Source of the DNA: Hyposmocoma kahamanoa
Taxonomy: Eukaryota; Arthropoda; Insecta; Lepidoptera; Cosmopterigidae
Reading direction: 5' to 3'
Assembly: GCF_003589595.1 (NCBI RefSeq)
Contig: NW_020654684.1
Span: forward strand, 3,244,641-3,308,640
Length of the DNA stretch: 64,000 nt
The notes beneath the pieces are model-generated. The model made no database searches and was not told the origin of the DNA. It saw only the letters and a list, made by a program, of their open reading frames with translations. Each line of letters begins with the position of its first letter. Position 1 is the stretch's first letter. Positions 13,050 to 22,985 of the stretch are shown piece after piece. The translations under genes and the position numbers were made by a program.

Positions 13050-13650
13050 CCGGTTGTGAGACCCATAGGGGTGGAATCCCAGCCCACGTCTATACACCCG
13101 ATGATGGAATGGGGAAGGCAGAATCAAATTATGCAATTCCATCGCACACTCTCCGTGATATATTCTATAGATTACGGATAAGCAGGCTCGCCTCAACTAA
13201 TTCCGAGTCACCTATAAGCCTTTTGGCACGCTTGTCGATTGAATCCAAGTGTCAGTTGGTATTTAGCAGAGCCATACCATAAGTGACTGCAGTACTCCCT
13301 ACACGATCGGACTTGTGCTTAGTACAGTTGAAGTTACGCCTTACCTTAGAAAGGATGCCAAGCTTCCTGGCTGCATTTTTGGCTATGGATTCAATGTATC
13401 TGATTGGATAGAAGTTCAAATTGGACGACAGGTCCATTCCAAGTAGCTGGACGGTCGGCTATCGGTATGGATATATCACGAAAAGTCGGAGTCAGCTCAA
13501 AAGGACTTCGTTTTGTGGAGGACAGACACGCCTGCGTTTTGGTAGCATTAAATTTGACAAGATTGTCATCACCCCAATCGGAGACTGACTTAAGTGTCAA
13601 ATTCAGACAACTAACTAATGTGGTGTTCGGAGACATCGGGTTAATAAAAA
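13050..13650 (-). pseudogene. CR1/Jockey-like LINE reverse-transcriptase fragment
   Basis: On the minus strand, broken frames spell the reverse-transcriptase thumb/tail region of non-LTR elements: SVSDWGDDNLVKFNATKTQA, then CLSSTKRSPFELTPTF, RYIESIAKNAARKLGILSKV, and finally HLDSIDKRAKRLIGDSEL. The frame shifts at least twice (about 13400-13450 and 13250), and neither the catalytic YxDD region nor the endonuclease is present. It is a dead internal fragment in the long downstream stretch. Confidence 0.8.
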
Positions 13651-15345
13651 AATAATCATAGCTCTAGTGAGAGCAGTTTTGGCCCTGATTGTACTGGAAT
13701 GTGGAAATGAAAAGCTTTCCGCTTTCGTTTTACACCACAACGCTATTATCGAAGTATATCCCCAATATTATTTACGGCGCCTAATTCAAGCGACCTGGTC
13801 GTTTGTAAAATGAATTGGTAATGCGGCGTTTTATTTGTTTATGCTAATTCACCAGTTTAATTAACCTCCAAGGTATAGGTACCAGGCATGAGCTGATTGT
13901 TGAAGTACGAACAACGACACAGGTTTGATTCCCTCCGGGGTTCATTCGCTGTTAAGTCATTTTCGAATTATAACTCTGGTGAAGGAGGTTGACATAATTC
14001 TTGAAAGTCGTATGAAAGTCGTATGAAACCCGTGCATTGCGCCAGCGATGTAAACTATAGCCGTAACTCTCACCTTACCTAAGGTTTATTCCTAGCAGCA
14101 GGACGTACATGAATGAAGATGACAGAGAAAGTTACTTTTTATATGGAGCAGTAGATTATGATATATGCTTGGAAAGATGAATCCTGTATTCCAGATAAAT
14201 TAATACATGATAATAAAATATAACTTCAGAAAGAACATAGTAAATTAATAAAATATGAAATATCCGCGCCAGGCATTAAAATCTATAATATTATAAAATG
14301 CGTGTGCGTACAGATCAATCTGGTTAGCGTATGGACAGACGCTACGGGGCGTCTTTGTCCCGCTGTCTTGCTACGGATGAGGCCCACACGCCGATTGTAG
14401 GGATGTAACATGTCATGTAATTGATACTTTATTGTTTTGCAATATTTTCATCAATATTTAAATGATGCTACAAAACTGAAATGAAATTATAATTGCATCC
14501 GTGTTTTACAGGACAGTACGAACTGCGATGTTAAGTACTTGTTGCAAATTGTACCTTTACAAGTAAAACGGATAATGGCAAATAATTTTTTAACAATTAC
14601 TTATAATTTAAACGTACACTGAACGGAACGAAAATATGGTTTTGAAATAGGAACTTGTGATATGAGCACTGTTTAAATTGACTCAGCTTGTTTCACATAT
14701 TCTACAAAAGTTTTTAAGACGTGAACTGCATGTAATATTGTAAAGCACTGCCCAATTCATAGGTCATATCATCGATACCAAAACTGTCGATACATTCACA
14801 ACACTAGCATGGCGCCACGTGGGTCGTAGCGCCGCAGGCTGCATTGTTCGTGCATCTAAGTGCCTTATATTCGGTTACCCGCCTATATTACACGCCATAC
14901 CTACCATCGATATCTTAAATCGCATCGGCGTAGAACATCACTAGTGACGGGAAGTTAAAGAGTTATTTTCAACTTTAAGTCGGTAAGTTAAGGTTGATAT
15001 TACAGGAATAACATGGTTGTTAGATGTTTTACTGTCTAGACAGAATATGGATATAATTTCCGTTTTACAACTCTTTGCTGGAGATTAATAAATTACCGAA
15101 CAAAGATCGCGTGTCACACCTTATTTGAAACGCGTTTTGTCAAAGCTTTTGTCTCGGAATTTACAATATTTGTTTTCTACTATAACCAGTAAAGAATGAA
15201 CTTTGACATATTTATAGCAATTGTGCTAAAACTAGATTGTTGTAAACTTGAGCGTGCAATTCTATATACAGTACTTCGTTAAAGAAATATGTAATAAATA
15301 CAAAATCGATTAAAAGATAAAATTATTTCTTTCTATAATAGGTAC

Positions 15346-15753
15346 TGTAGTATGTTCTTATGGGGTGCAATGGGGAAGAACTACCCCTAATAGGCACGTA
15401 GTCGAGGACCCGTACACTCGTTCCAATTAGGAAGCGGCTCAGGGTGCAACAACTACGTGTTACGTTCTAAAGCGGAGTTCCAAATAGGACGCAGCGCTAG
15501 AAGCGTAGCACAGTGCAGTAGGTTCAACGGTAACGATCTAAAGCGGAGTTCCAAATAAGGAAGCAGAGCTAGATGCGTCGTAAGTTGGATTCCATTCTTT
15601 GATTACATTCATGTTCGCATCGCCGCCAGTAGTCATTCCGCGAGGGAAAATCTTAACACCGCGATGCAGAATTAGCGATTTCGACGCCAATGCCATCTAG
15701 CGGTGCGTGACGGAAGTAATATGAGTTGTTGCCTGTTATGTGATTTTGTTACA
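15346..15753 (-). repeat. 3' LTR of the deleted Ty3/gypsy-type element
   Basis: 408 bases, TGTAGTATGTTC ... TTTTGTTACA. It aligns with the other LTR over its whole length except for a block of about 73 bases near its left end that is missing here. It contains two internal near-repeats of the block taaagcggagttccaaata. Confidence 0.88.
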
Positions 15754-15814
15754 TCTTCTCCCCCTCAGGCCCCGAAGTCGTCTCGACGAGAGGGACTGAA
15801 GAAATAAGTTTTTA

Positions 15815-16150
15815 CTTGCATCTGTGTCCTTTGGGTTGTTGTGTGGAGTTTGCAGTGGCTTGCTTCCTCAGACGTCCTCTTTTCCTAAGGGGTTGAATGG
15901 GTTCCGGCACGGTTGTTACATCTTCTCCTTCGTATGCATGAAAGGAAGTTAACGCTGATGCGTGATATACGCCCACTGGGATGTCAGGTGCAGAAGGCGC
16001 AGCCACTTGATAGGATGCTGGGCCGTGTTGTTTAAGAATCGTGTACGGTCCGTCTCGGCGTGGTGCAAACTTAGCGGTAATGCCTTGATATGCCCTGCTT
16101 ATAGGATGCGAAGCGACAGGGACCAGATCATCATGTTGGTATTGGTAGGT
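15815..16150 (-). pseudogene. Integrase C-terminal remnant of the LTR element
   Basis: Minus-strand frame with GITAKFAPRRDGPYTILKQH followed by GPASYQVAAPSAPDIPVGVY and a basic tail PLRKRGRLRKQA. The KFAPRRDGPY...VLK-type pattern is the small C-terminal domain that ends Ty3/gypsy integrases. The catalytic core, RT and RNase H are absent. Confidence 0.8.
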
Positions 16151-16245
16151 TTACTCTGTACACGCCTCGATTCTGTGTATATATATGTGACTCTGCCAGA
16201 TCTTGTTACAAAAGACCTTTTGTCGTGCCCGTCGTTGTGCGCCAG

Positions 16246-16726
16246 TGTAATATGTTCTTATTGGGTACAGAGGGAAACCAGGTTTTCAATATGGTGCTTT
16301 TTATTGACACAACATATACAGATGTACAACGTCGGTGGTATAGTGGGAAAGGACTCCCTCTAATCGACACGTAGTCGAGGACCCGTACACACGTTCCAAT
16401 TAGGAAGCGGCTCAGGGTGCAACAACTACGTGTTACGTTCTAAAGCGGAGTTCCAAATAGGACGCAGCGCTAGAAGCGTAGCACAGTGCAGTAGGTTCAA
16501 CGGTAACGATCTAAAGCGGAGTTCCAAATAAGGAAGCAGAGCTAGCTGCGTCGTAAGTTGGATTCCATTCTTTGATTACATTCATGTTCGCATCGCCGCC
16601 AGTAGTCATTCCGCGAGGGAAAATCTTAACACCGCGATGCAGAATTAGCGATTTCGACGCCAATGCCATCTAGCGGTGCGTGACGGAAGTAATATGAGTT
16701 GTTGCCTGTTATGTGATTTTGTTACA
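16246..16726 (-). repeat. 5' LTR of the deleted Ty3/gypsy-type element
   Basis: 481 bases, TGTAATATGTTC ... TTTTGTTACA, carrying the 73-base block (about 16272-16345) that its partner lacks. Outside that block the two LTRs differ at only a few sites over most of their length. Confidence 0.88.
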
Positions 16727-17159
16727 GTACTTAAATATTTCTCTCTAGAACATGGAGGCCAGTGGTAACCCAGCGGGAAAGGTTGCTTCTCAGTAGAAAC
16801 GGCAGCAGTACGAGTCTCTGGACCGGCTGGATGTATCTATGTTTTCAATTTCTATTATATTTATGAACGTGCAATGCCTCTTGCCAACCGTAACGGATGA
16901 GCACAATTTCATTGTACACGTTGAAAGTTCAAAATCTTTGAAAAACGTGGGCGTTAACACGCATTAGGCCAGCGTTACGGACAATTACCTATACTCTCTC
17001 CTTAAATGAACATTATGAGAGCACATATAGCCCAGTTGCAAGAACATTTACTTCCCATGTAGGAGGTTCGATTATCATCGAAGGCCTTGCAGCACTAAGT
17101 GTACGTTCATTTGCAGTATAATTATAGGCCTACCGCTTAATTTAGTCGGTTCCTGAGGT

Positions 17160-17283
17160 ACACCCAAACTCACGAGAGAAATAAATGTAGACTATACAAA
17201 TATTTCTCCCGGCCGGAAATCGAACCCAGGACCTCTGCGTGGCAGACCAGTATGGTAACTGATCGACTGTCGCCACCTTAGCC
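17160..17283 (-). repeat. SINE family S copy
   Basis: Same block order as at 4774-4890: cacccaaactcacgagagaa, tatttctcccggccggaaat, cgaacccaggacctctgcgt, ggcagaccagtatggtaact. The 5' head (right end) is degraded. Confidence 0.6.
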
Positions 17284-17342
17284 TAAGAGGGTTTGGGGCA
17301 TGCAGGTTTTATCACGATAGTTATTTTCCTATGCCAATAGAT

Positions 17343-17851
17343 AGTTTTTTTTTTTTAGTGGGACAGTATGGGTGAATCCGAAACCATAGAAGTTACAAGT
17401 CTTTGTGATCACAATTTTTTTGGTCAAAGTTAACGAAATGTTATTCGTCTTGTATGAAATTTTTTATTAGATTTCACCAACTTCTTCTGTCTCATTTTTT
17501 CTTTAGATACAATGAATTCATCGTTATAATAAATTGAATCTATTAGCATTTAAAAAAAACAGTCAATTTTATTCATTTTGAATGAAAAAATATTTTACGA
17601 AATTTGACCAACTGCTGCTATCCCGATTTTTTCGTCCCATACAATGAAATGATCCCTTCAAGAAACTGACTCGATTAGCAGTAAAAAAAAAATTTTAAAT
17701 ATTATTCATTTTTATGGACAACCCACGCCTGACCAAAAAACTGACTATGCCAAAATTGCTTTTACAAAAAAAGACTTGAGACCTAAGACAGTTTTCTTGT
17801 ATCCTCTATGTTTTCGGATTTCCCCATACTGTCCCATTAAAAAAAAAAACT
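17343..17851. mobile_element. MITE with about 55-base terminal inverted repeats (AGT-T(n) family)
   Basis: 509 bases. The left end agtttttttttttt then agtgggacagtatgggtgaa and tccgaaaccatagaag is mirrored by the right end, whose complement reads agtttttttttt then aatgggacagtatggggaaa and tccgaaaacatagagg. Similarity over about 55 bases is near 88% by eye. No transposase frame. A simple target duplication is not evident because the ends are homopolymeric. A second partial copy lies at 3806-3860. Confidence 0.75.
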
Positions 17852-18989
17852 CTGTACACCTCTTCAGGTTCAAACCATCGACATTTCAATTAAGAAGCAA
17901 CCGTTCTCCCACTAGGCTACTACATATGCAAAGGTCAACTAACACTGGACGTTATAAAATAGTTACCGACAACTTTTTAATTTATTTTGTATGTATGCTT
18001 TATTAATTCCAAAAGCTATAAAATCTATAATTTATGTACCATTTCATTAGCGGTAAAATATTTTATGAAAATATTTAAGGAAATTAATAGACAAATATTT
18101 GATAACCTGTTTATGGTACAAGAGCAGTAAATTTTATTTTATTTGCGAATAAAAACGTTTTACTTATAATAAAAAACACAGTTAAATACTCAAAACATTC
18201 ATAGTAAATTTAGATGTAAATCGTTCGGTTCTAAAAACAAAATTAATCGTGTATACATTATGATTTTATGGCCGCAGTCGTCGAAGCTACATTAATGTAC
18301 ACCATACTCTCCAATAATGTACTGCACGTACATTCATGTAGGTATTTCGTAACTGAACAGTTTAATAAATTTTAAAGACTTTATTTGTTATTTACTATTT
18401 GTAGTTTATATTTATATTTGTAGTTTTCCTAAAACCGGAATTGAGTGTGTCTTTGTTCGATATGGCGGACTGCATAATATCAGTGTAACTATTTAATTCA
18501 CAGTCTATTTAATCGCTGAGCTTATAGAACTGTTTATAGAATTCTTAGGTTTATACGATTGATGCACATAAAAATTTAATGTTCTTTTCGGCCTAGAGTC
18601 GCTCATATTTGTTATTTCAAAGAAACTAACATTTTGGGCTCTTCACAGGTGGATTTTCCCGTTCGCCATCGGAAACAATTACTGTGAAATAAGTGATATT
18701 TGACCAAATTACTTTTAATGCGAATGAGGCTTTAAACTTGACATTGTTTTTTGATTTGGTCGAGTAATTTGACAGTAGTTCTTTCGGACGAATGTCGGAT
18801 GGAAAACGGGAATAGAACCCCCAGGTCTCGTGGTCGCGGCTGACTCAGACGGTATTAGTCATCAATGTTATGTTATTAGACATAAATGATGTCTAATATT
18901 AATGCAAACCACCCCATTTTTCACTATTGTTACAAAGATTATTAATTGATCAACATTATTTTAATTGAGATTAAAATAATTTTTGATCA

Positions 18990-19135
18990 TAAAAAATATT
19001 AACAAGCGCATAGATAAAAAATCCGAAGGTCTGCTGGTTCGTTCCGTAACTTAGTTGAAACAACTGAATCGACGGAATTTTTTTTTTAGTGTTAGCAATT
19101 TTTGTATTAATAATTATCTTAAAAAAATATTTTAT
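18990..19135 (+). repeat. SINE family D fragment
   Basis: It contains ctgctggttcgttccgtaac, ttagttg, and the tail gtattaataattatctt; the middle with the B-box is deleted or scrambled. It lies about 330 bases left of exon 26. Confidence 0.5.
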
Positions 19136-19465
19136 TTCCAATACAGAGCTTTTTATCTGACTCCGCTATTGTCGCATACTTTGTGTATGATTACTGTGTA
19201 TAATATAATACGTTGAGACAATTTTTTTTATTTATTCTCTGGATATGTCAATCGACAGTGGACTGTGAAATCGCTTTGAAATATCGAATGAAAACTAAAA
19301 ACTGACAGCGTGGTAAGAGGTCTGGTGGTGGAGGTAATTAGTCACAGGCGCTCCCTATCGATGAGTTGTTTACGTTTAAAAAGAAATTATCCATTTTGTC
19401 GACAAGGTTTTAATCTTTTAGGATGGTAATAAGTAAAGTCAAGCAATGAGTAAAATAACACCTAC

Positions 19466-19602
19466 CTCTGGGTCAATTTTCTTATACTCTGGGTCGTCCT
19501 CGTCCACTTCAAAGTACAGTTCAGTCGAAGTCAGCGAGACGGTACCCGGCGCTACGAGGCCTGGAGCTACTAACTTCGCCTTCGTGCTTATGTTTACAGG
19601 AC
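19466..19602 (-). CDS. rg: Neurobeachin exon 26 of window (start of PH-BEACH domain)
   Basis: 137 bases: two bases for split codon 1834 (Gly), then 45 codons (to residue 1879), phase 0 end. The acceptor is tattttag before GTCCTGTAAAC and the donor is CCAGAG followed by gtaggt. [20 protein letters not shown], then [20 protein letters not shown] and KKIDPE, match human [40 protein letters not shown]. These are the first strands of the PH-like domain that packs on BEACH. The donor shows that coding continues, but the next exon is not visible to the left. Confidence 0.95.
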
Positions 19603-20087
19603 CTAAAATAATAATAAAAAAACTGTTTTGATACAGTTTATAGTTTTTTAGTCTGTACATTTAGCAGTCCTTTTGACGTTTTGTTCTGGTTTAGTTCTTA
19701 TTTGTTTTTGTGTAAAAACCTACCAATAATACGTTCCTGTTTCGGTTCCAAAGGATTTTTCATTCCCTTTCCTTTTTCCTTCTCTTACTAGATAAAAGCC
19801 TAGTTAACACTTACCGAGTTTTCTTTCGAAATAAAGTTGGAAAACGCCTGACAGTTTTGCAATAGCACTTATTTTTATAAATGCGCAGAAATATTTTGCT
19901 ATAAATATTTCGTTAGGAGTTTATCGCTCGGGGCTTTTAGTGTGTCGTTTTATTCAAGTTTTTGCGCTAACTCGACAGTTTATCAAAATGGCGGCTTTAC
20001 TTAAAAGTCGAGATCGTAGAACGTAGCGTGTCACGATCAGCACGCGGATGCTAATACATGAACCGTCCGGCCAGAAAGGGGTCATAC

Positions 20088-20226
20088 CGGTGAGGTCGGC
20101 GTCGATCTCCCGGTCGTCGGCCAAGAGCTCGGCGTCGTCCAGCAGCTCGGCGGCGGCTGGCGTGGGCAGCTGCGCGCCGCGGCCCGCGCCGCCCGCCGCG
20201 ATGCGCGCGTGCAGCTCCTCGGTCGC
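20088..20226 (-). CDS. rg: Neurobeachin exon 25 of window (pre-PH linker)
   Basis: 139 bases, 46 codons plus one base (residues 1788-1833, split 1834). The acceptor is gcgttgcag before GCGACCGAGG and the donor is CTCACCG followed by gtatgac. The peptide ATEELHARIAAGGAGRGAQL, then PTPAAAELLDDAELLADDRE and IDADLT, is Ala/Gly-rich then acidic. It replaces the human LLQEKEIDNLAGPVVLSTPA linker; the REIDADLTGPV junction with exon 26 is similar to human KEIDNLAGPV. Separated from exon 24 by only 87 bases. Confidence 0.91.
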
Positions 20227-20313
20227 CTGCAACGCCTCGGGTTAGTCGCGGCCCCTCTCGCCCAGGCCCGTCCAGGCCCGGCCCCCGAGGGCCCCCGAGG
20301 GCCCCCGACCCAC
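20227..20313 (-). other. 87-base G-rich intron between exons 24 and 25
   Basis: The shortest intron of the window. In the transcript sense it begins gtgggtcggggg and contains three tandem copies of a ten-base unit (plus strand gcccccgagg at 20281-20310), that is, three evenly spaced G5 runs right after the 5' splice site, with further GGG runs behind. Such runs can act as splicing enhancers or fold as a G-quadruplex (established for G-run introns in general). Confidence 0.85.
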
Positions 20314-20464
20314 CTGCAGGATGGCGTCGTGCGGCGGCGGGTTGCTGGGCGAGCGGGCCAGCGCCGCGGCGGCGTGGCGGTGCCCCCGCGGGTCGGCCAC
20401 GAGCCTGCGCCGGCGCCGCGCGTCGTCCTCCCACGAGTCCAGCTTCCAGAACTGCGTGCTGCTG
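20314..20464 (-). CDS. rg: Neurobeachin exon 24 of window (FWKLDSWEDDARRRRRLV)
   Basis: 151 bases: one base for split codon 1737, then 50 codons (to residue 1787), phase 0 end. The acceptor sits in a run of three AGs (ggcagcagcag); all three keep the frame, differing by one Ser each, and the first is chosen. The donor is CTGCAG followed by gtgggt. STQFWKLDSWEDDARRRRRL matches human HDFWRLDYWEDDLRRRRRFV, the end of DUF1088. The following HRHAAAALARSPSNPPPHDA is an Ala/Pro-rich variable stretch. Strong GC bias against the AT-rich surroundings. Confidence 0.93.
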
Positions 20465-21779
20465 CTGCCCGAAACGATTGGTTCATTCGCTGTTTTGTAT
20501 TTTAACTCTGGTCGACTTGTGAAAAAGTAGGAGCGCACATACTCAATGTGAAATCCTGACGGCACACTTCCACGAACAATTAAAATTAGTATTGTATATT
20601 AGATAATAAATTCTGAAAATCATAAAAGATTTTAAGTGAGGGTTTTTATATGATTCGTACACAAAAAAATAAAACGAATACCAAAAAAGCATCAACTGAA
20701 AAAGCATGAACTGGTGCTTTTTTCATTTCTTACAAGTATTATATTCGTTGGCTATATAATTTTCTAAATACTTTATTTAATTATTTTATTGTTATATTTA
20801 AGTACGTATCTCTCACTTACTAAAAACGGTTTCAAATGAAAATCAGTGCTGGGAACGGGAAGAAATACTGAGTTAGTGGTCCTTTTGTTGCCGCGGCTGG
20901 CACCATACAAAATATCTTTATGCTTAGTGTCTAAGTTTATGTTTATGTAAATAATCTGTGGTTTCATTCAGTTTTTGATTTTCTTATGTTATTTATTTGT
21001 GTCTTTATGTGTAAATGTTTATGAATATGTATTTTTTTTTGTTTCTTTTTTCTTGTGTAGTGTCTTTTGTGGTAGTCAAATAAATGTGTTTTCTCAAACA
21101 TGCTCGGAAATATTTGCATTACTTTAAAAAAGTGAACAACGGATAGTTTGCCATTTATGGGACATGCGACTCCTTCCTAGCCAAGGTCTGCGAAGTAAGT
21201 ATCAAAATTTATTGCCGTAAACTTTTAAAGTTATCTACAAGCAAGAAAAATTTTATACAGCCAACTGTCCAGTGTTGGTAATTGCGAGAATTAAGAAACC
21301 TACCTGTACCGCTAAATTAAAAAAAAAAGAAAATGGCGGTAAATAAACTAAAGCGGTTTGGTATTCTCTTCTGTGTCTTCGCTTTTTGTTGCGAAAATGA
21401 GTTCTACTGAGTAGAAGGATAAAGAAAATACAGTAATGGATTGTAATCCGCCTAATTTAAAACGACAAGTGATATTAGCCAAATCGACTGTGAACTGGCA
21501 AACGGTACTATCTCAATTTTCTAAAGATTTCACTTTTTAATACCATTTTATACTATTTCTTATTCTGAAGCTTTGCAAGAAATTCCATCTTAGATACATT
21601 TAATTTTGGCGCCAGAATAGACTTCATTCAACTTGTACTAACTTCTAACCAGATGCTATATAAATGACGCAAACAATTCTTTTCGTCATCCTGTAAAATT
21701 GTCAAAATTGAGATAGTACCGGTGGCCAGTTCACAGTCGAAGTGCCAAGTATTGCTTTTAATATTAATTGATATTATTA

Positions 21780-22190
21780 TTAATAATACAAAGATCGAAC
21801 ACTCAGAAAAAATTCCTTCGATCCGGCCGGATTCGAACCGACGTCTTCTAGCATACCGTGCCAGACTCTATACCAACTAAACTACGGAACGAACCAGCGA
21901 ACTTCACAAATTTTTCTATGTGTTTCTTGTCGTGTCTTTGTATTTGGTTTTTCAACAACTTTTTAGCCGTAGCGCCATCTATGAGAAATCTTAAGTATTT
22001 CGTGACCCACTTAGATACCTTTACAACTACCAACCCTGGCTAGAGAAGTCGCAATTCATTGTAATTAAATTTCTATTAAATTGACATTCAATTACTTTTT
22101 TATGTGAAATTACTCCGTTAGTTTGTCATAATTATTAATACAGAGATCGAACATTCAGAAAACATTTCTTCTGTCCGATTAATTGATATT
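21780..22190 (-). repeat. SINE family D, long copy with duplicated tail
   Basis: Minus strand: tail segment (gaatgttcgatctctgtatt, ggagtaatttcac), then cgacttctctagccagggtt, gccgtagcgcc region mirrored at 21970, tRNA-like head ggttcgttccgtagtttagt with B-box ggttcgaatccgg at about 21830, and a second tail gtgttcgatctttgtatt. The tail sequence therefore occurs at both ends, as in a dimer or a tandem insertion. Confidence 0.65.
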
Positions 22191-22303
22191 TTTAACTTTT
22201 TGATTACACATCTTCCCTCCATATTTCCGCGCATTGTTCGAGAAAAGCACCATACAAGCGTCGGCGGGAGCCGAAGTGCCACCGGCCCCGGAAAGGCACT
22301 GAC

Positions 22304-22446
22304 CCCGAGCCGTGGCTGGCGGCGTGGCGCAGCTTGTCGAGCAGGCGCGCGGCCGCGGCCTGGTCCCTGCGGCGCGCCGCCGCGATGAGCCGCTCGCACG
22401 TGCGCTCCTCCTCGGCGCGCTCGGCGCTCGTCGTCGCGCACAGGCA
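22304..22446 (-). CDS. rg: Neurobeachin exon 23 of window (AEEERTCERLIAAARRRD)
   Basis: 143 bases, 47 codons plus two bases (residues 1690-1736, split 1737). Start chosen at gcccgcag before TGCCTGTGCG: it joins DFE to CLCATTSAERAEEERTCERL with exactly the same length as human FESQCAQYAADRREEEKMCDHL. The donor is GGCTCGGG followed by gtcagt. The exon is very GC-rich and Ala/Arg-rich (AAARRRDQAAAARLLDKL). Its acceptor has a poor pyrimidine tract, and a SINE ends a few tens of bases upstream, so another in-frame upstream AG could be used. Confidence 0.9.
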
Positions 22447-22489
22447 CTGCGGGCGTTCCTTGCACTCATCACTCGGTCTAAGCTGGACT

Positions 22490-22985
22490 GGCACTGCCTG
22501 GTGGCAGGCGACACGCCTGTCCCTAACAGTTGCAGTGCCACCCAGAGATCTAAATTGCAAAGGTCTCAGTGCCAAGTCTCATGTGCCCGTGAGTTCACCA
22601 ACACCCTTACTTACCCTTGGCAACCGGAACGCAATAATGTTTACATTACTGCTTAGCGGCAGAAATAGGTAAGGTGGCAGCACTTTCCTGGACGAACTCT
22701 TTCACAAGGAGCTTCCTTTTACACCCAAACTCACGGGAGACATAAGTGCAGGTCATATAAATTTCTCCCCATCCAGGAATCGAACCCGGGACCTCTGAGT
22801 GGCAGACCAGTCTGGTAATCGTTCGGCCACACAGGCAGTTCCGTTGCTTCCTAGATATATATACGCAGGTTTCCTTGCGATGTTCTCCTTTACCGAAGTA
22901 CCCAAATGTGCAAGACCGGATTCGAACCCACGGCTCTCTCCTTGAGAGGCGGTAGATCGAACCGTTGGACTATCTACAGCTTATT
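22490..22985 (-). repeat. Nest of three SINE-like units beside exon 23
   Basis: Three minus-strand units in a row: family P (22490-22712), family S (22725-22840, with B-box-like gaatcgaacccggg), and a third tRNA-headed family T (22865-22985, gattcgaacccacggctctc ... ggcggtagatcgaaccgttg). The nearest unit ends some 40 bases from the exon 23 acceptor, so the last part of that intron is repeat-derived. None looks like a working tRNA. Confidence 0.7.

Larger units (their letters stand above)
15346..16726 (-). mobile_element. Internally deleted Ty3/gypsy-type LTR retrotransposon
   Basis: Two direct repeats (15346-15753 and 16246-16726) start with TGTA and end with TTACA and flank a 492-base interior. 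A 4-base target duplication gtac is at 15342-15345 and 16727-16730. The element reads on the minus strand. Next to the right LTR is a primer-binding-like ctggcgcacaacgacg; next to the left LTR is a purine tract (gagggggagaaga). The interior keeps only the C-terminal end of the integrase. Nearly all of gag-pol is deleted, so it cannot move on its own. Confidence 0.9.
1..19465. other. Downstream stretch with no recognised host exon (probable giant intron)
   Basis: Exon 26 ends with a normal donor, so transcription of the minus-strand gene should continue here. Searching by eye for the expected next peptides (the rest of the PH domain, then BEACH motifs) found nothing. What is seen is AT-rich sequence with repeats: a LINE tail, SINEs, MITEs, a reverse-transcriptase fragment and an LTR element, annotated separately. 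Between these (for example 1-760, 4220-4770, 5890-7860, 8760-10060, 10800-13040, 14110-15340, 17860-18990) I see only short unconnected open frames. Short conserved exons could have been missed. Confidence 0.6.

Noticed and set aside
15440..15570. Direct repeats resembling a CRISPR-like array
   Set aside because: Only two near-repeats of an LTR-internal block (taaagcggagttccaaata), duplicated because there are two LTRs; eukaryotic context.
18875..18897. Nine-base inverted repeat attagacat/atgtctaat
   Set aside because: Short and AT-rich; expected by chance in a window of this size.
20048..20530. Overlapping open frames on both strands rich in Ala, Arg, Gly and Pro
   Set aside because: Shadows of GC-rich exons 24 and 25; only the frame giving FWKLDSWEDD and the phase-compatible linker fits the gene.
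22200..22672. Six overlapping frames of 60 to 123 codons
   Set aside because: Caused by GC-rich exon 23 and the adjacent SINE; only the 143-base minus-strand segment has matching splice sites and homology.
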